DNA from: Gnetum montanum
Taxonomy: Eukaryota; Streptophyta; Gnetopsida; Gnetales; Gnetaceae
DNA: 22,560 nt
Direction: 5' to 3'
NCBI GenBank assembly: GCA_015680685.1
Contig: MNCI01009084.1
Coordinates: 16,578 to 39,137, forward strand
Below are positions 20,593 to 22,560 of the stretch, one piece after another. The number at the start of each line of letters is the position of its first letter. Within the stretch, counting starts at the first letter, position 1. The position numbers were made by a program, and so were the translations under genes. Below the pieces are notes generated by a model that ran no database searches, was not told where the DNA came from, and saw nothing but the letters and a program-made list of their open reading frames with translations.

Positions 20593-21514
20593 TGTAAGGA
20601 CACCTCTCTTGATTCCCTTATCCTTTCCTATGTGTGTGTTTTGCAAGTTTTGAACACTAGAGAGACATCTTGAAAAACTAGAAGATTTCTTGGCTAAGAC
20701 CTAGAGATGATAGGATACATCTTGAATCTAGATGAGACATCTCAGCTAAATGTGAGACTTCTCAAAGGAGACATCTTAGCCAAGCCATATCATGTAAGAT
20801 GTCTTGGACAAGACATCTTGGTCCAAAAAGAGACTTCTTGAGCCTGGAGGACACAAAAGATGTCTTTCCAAGGTTAGAGATTACCTATATGGATGGAAAA
20901 ACTTTTGCAAACACCTGTCCCAATTCAAGAAATAGCCAAAACATGATGGAAAAGAATGAAAATAGTAGGAGTATGTAAGAAGACTTGGAAAATATCTAAA
21001 GAGCCTTAAGTTGAGTTAAGAAAAGGTTTCTAGATTTCTTATCTTCTATTTTATGTAAATATTGTTGTATTTCATCATTGTTGGTACATAAGAATAATAA
21101 GAGAGATATTAAGAGTGGAGATTTGAGCAAGAGAGAGTGGATGAGCACATCAAGTAAGTGCAATTGGGGATTGCAACTCCCAAATCAACTTGTGATGTGT
21201 TGGTTTATGTGTTTTATTCTCTTGTATCTTACTAGTGAGTTGAGATATTAGTCCTAGGTTATCAAAGAGATTCTCTATTAGTCATGTCTTGCATTGAGAA
21301 TAGACATTATGTCGTTGTACAGCCTCATGCTCTACAATATTAGTTGAGTGTGATAGATTTTTGATGTTGGTGGGTTGTGAGAACCTTCTTGTAATCTTCT
21401 ACTAAATTAATTAAAGATAGCTAGTTTTCTTGTTTTCTAAAAAAATTATCTTTACATAATATTTGGATTTAGTATTTGAAGGTGATTTAATTGTGGAGTG
21501 AACTTACTTCAACA
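20593..21514 (+). mobile_element. Copia-type 5' LTR (or solo LTR with attached leader)
   Basis: The candidate runs from TGTAAGGACACC to ...ACTTCAACA, 922 bases with TG/CA ends and TGT/ACA terminal inversion. Four bases after its end comes a near-perfect initiator-Met tRNA primer site, which fixes the 3' boundary and the plus orientation. The 5' boundary is less sure because no second LTR copy is in the window. U3 (about 20663-20880) is packed with AGACATCTT-like words in both orientations. There is no coding capacity. The body of the element should lie to the right, beyond the X insertion and the window edge. Confidence 0.65.
20663..20880. repeat. AGACATCTT motif cluster and perfect palindrome in LTR U3
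   Basis: AGACATCTT or close variants recur at least six times (20663, and near 20717, 20735, 20769, 20811 and 20869), some in the reverse form AAGATGTCT. One pair forms an 11-base perfect inverted repeat with a 2-base spacer: AAGATGTCTTG at 20796-20806 and CAAGACATCTT at 20809-20819. Repeated short motifs in U3 are often enhancer-like elements in plant LTRs. A binding factor is not inferred here. Confidence 0.75.
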
Positions 21515-21518
21515 TTAT

Positions 21519-21531
21519 TGGTATTAGAGCC
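21519..21531 (+). promoter_or_regulatory. Primer-binding site, initiator Met-tRNA type
   Basis: TGGTATTAGAGCC differs by one base (T for C at the seventh position) from TGGTATCAGAGCC, the sequence complementary to the 3' end of plant initiator methionine tRNA. It lies four bases after the LTR end. The change is a C-to-T transition, consistent with deamination of old element DNA. It primes minus-strand synthesis in copia-type elements. Confidence 0.8.
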
Positions 21532-21569
21532 TAGTTGTATTATTGCTTGGATTTTTGGTTTCAGATGGC
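21532..21569 (+). other. Copia-type leader, interrupted by right X copy at 21570
   Basis: About 38 bases of leader follow the primer site and end in CAGATGGC. Position 21570 is the TGTTGGCACA terminus of the X repeat, so the copia leader is broken there. The five bases ATGGC at the edge are the candidate left half of a target-site duplication. Its partner would lie outside the window. Confidence 0.5.
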
Positions 21570-21860
21570 TGTTGGCACATTTGGCCATTTTATGGAACAG
21601 TAAGACTCATGGGTTTGATTTTGGTAAATTTTCAATAACTTATAAGAGTTATCAAAAGGTTGTTGGCATATCAAAATTCAATTGCCCAGTTATTAAGACT
21701 TTGTGGTGAGGTTCTATCAAAGTTTGAATGACATAATGGGACTGTAATGAGTGTAATTTTGGGGCAAAATATAAAAATATATAAAAATTTTTGGCTATTC
21801 TAGACATTAGCAAAATCCGCTGCTGGTGCTCGAATGGATTTTGGTGGAAACATTGGAATG

Positions 21861-22217
21861 TCATTTTGCAAAATATTTCAGAAATACGAATGTTTCAGTC
21901 GCGCGCCTTTTATAGCTCCTGATTTTGGCACAACTATCAAGAATGGCTAGAATTGTGCCCTGAAACCCTTGTTGCTGCCGAAGAAAATCACGTTGAAGAC
22001 CATCCGTTGTTGTTGCCATCAAGGGTATTGTTGCGGGAGACGAACAAGCTGTTGCCGTTGCTCTGCGCGCCTGTCTGCGCGTGAGCCGATGAGCCAAGAG
22101 AAGCAGAGTCAATACCAGCACCTGCAACAGAGCTGAACGGGAGAACAGCGGTGGGAGAGAAACCAAACGCAAATTGGAAGCCTTCGTCCTGCGCATGGCG
22201 GCCATGGCCTCGGTCAC
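21861..22217 (-). other. 118-codon open frame in right X copy, counterpart of 862-1218
   Basis: It has the same length and the same stop context (ATGA overlap) as the left copy's frame, with 13 amino-acid differences by eye. A 70-codon frame (21652-21864) starts on the overlapping ATG. A second overlapping frame (21988-22380) also has its match on the left. It is Ser/Gly/Asn-rich towards its end (SSVAGAGIDSASLGSSA). No known domain is seen. Composition alone could keep these frames open. Confidence 0.2.
21906..21914 (-). promoter_or_regulatory. TATA-box-like motif in right X copy
   Basis: CCTTTTATA on the plus strand gives TATAAAAGG on the minus strand, in the same position relative to the terminus as the left copy's motif. 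Its exact conservation between copies is the only support beyond the consensus match. Confidence 0.35.
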
Positions 22218-22405
22218 GGGGGTTGCTTAGATCTGGCAGGAGGCGCGGATGGCAGGCAAGCAAAGGGAGATGGGGACTGCAACGACGACGCCAACACGCG
22301 GTCATGACGGTCGTGTATAGGAAACCCCCAAATTTGAACCTGCATTTTTTGTGTGAATCTGCAAAAATATAAAAAAACACAGAGGGAAAAAGGGCAGTGA
22401 ACAGA

Positions 22406-22560
22406 GAGCAGATAACAGGCAGGCACGTTCCTAACTTATCCCTGCAACTTCCAAATTTTTTTTGCAGTTACTTCATCGCTTAAACAGGGTTTTTCCTTCC
22501 GAAAGATTCCTTTCAAATTTTAGGCGGTAAGTCATCCTCCTGTAACTTACCTTCCAAAAC
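22406..22560. repeat. Outer part of right X copy
   Basis: The element continues to the window edge, but similarity to the left copy becomes patchy. The shared words are 'gcagttac' near 22465 and the 'gtaacttacctt' near the end, which resembles 'gtaacttaccta' on the minus strand at about 160. It contains a run of eight T at 22457-22464. No gene is visible. Confidence 0.4.

Larger units (their letters stand above)
21570..22405 (+). mobile_element. Right copy of inverted repeat family X
   Basis: It mirrors 650-1509. The terminus TGTTGGCACATTTGGCCA at 21570 faces inward, and the sequence runs rightward out of the window. Most differences from the left copy look like transitions, many at CpG. The segment 21880-22320 is GC- and CpG-rich. 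It interrupts a copia leader, whereas the left copy interrupts a gypsy Gag. Two independent insertions therefore explain the inverted repeat more simply than one 20-kb element with long terminal inverted repeats. Confidence 0.6.

Noticed and set aside
650-22405. A single 20-kb DNA transposon with long terminal inverted repeats
   Set aside because: The sharp shared termini face inward, similarity fades outward, and each copy interrupts a different element. Two separate insertions explain this better.

Overview
This looks like plant nuclear DNA, most plausibly from a large, retrotransposon-bloated genome such as a gymnosperm. The evidence is decayed Ty3/gypsy Tat-type polyprotein remnants, a Ty1/copia-style LTR with an initiator-Met tRNA primer site, an AT-rich composition, and no intact host gene. 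The species assignment is inference. I see no bacterial gene, rRNA, tRNA or CRISPR array. Nearly every open frame is a fragment of a decayed element or an antisense shadow.

Layout. (1) 1-1509 and 21570-22560 are two inverted copies of one repeat family ('X'). They start at the same 10-base terminus (TGTTGGCACA) and run outward past the window edges. Each holds a GC- and CpG-rich block. (2) 1510-5530 is a minus-strand Tat-like gypsy fragment: LTR remnant about 5530-4470, leader, then Gag about 3420-1510, cut off at the left X copy. (3) 5531-10600 is a plus-strand Tat-like gypsy fragment: RT, RNase H, a second RNase H, integrase, 3' UTR, candidate polypurine tract and 3' LTR. Fragments 2 and 3 meet back to back at about 5530, flanked by inverted LTR-like sequence. 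(4) 10600-16190 is mostly featureless AT-rich DNA with one LTR-like TATA box and small repeats. (5) 16190-18933 on the minus strand is a long decayed reading frame of roughly 900 codons that I do not recognise, with a coiled-coil-like C-terminal part. (6) 19240-20590 is a degenerate array of roughly 95-bp units carrying inverted GTAGAACCA / TGGTTCTAC motifs. (7) 20593-21569 is a copia-type LTR, primer-binding site and leader, interrupted by the right X copy.

No set of genes works together here. The window is a nest of dead elements. The X copies are probably the youngest layer: they interrupt both the gypsy Gag and the copia leader, keep CpG dinucleotides, and still share open frames at about 89% amino-acid identity. 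The most useful points for follow-up are the unrecognised minus-strand ORF, the hairpin-unit array, the X family with its conserved overlapping frames, and the back-to-back Gag/Pol junction.
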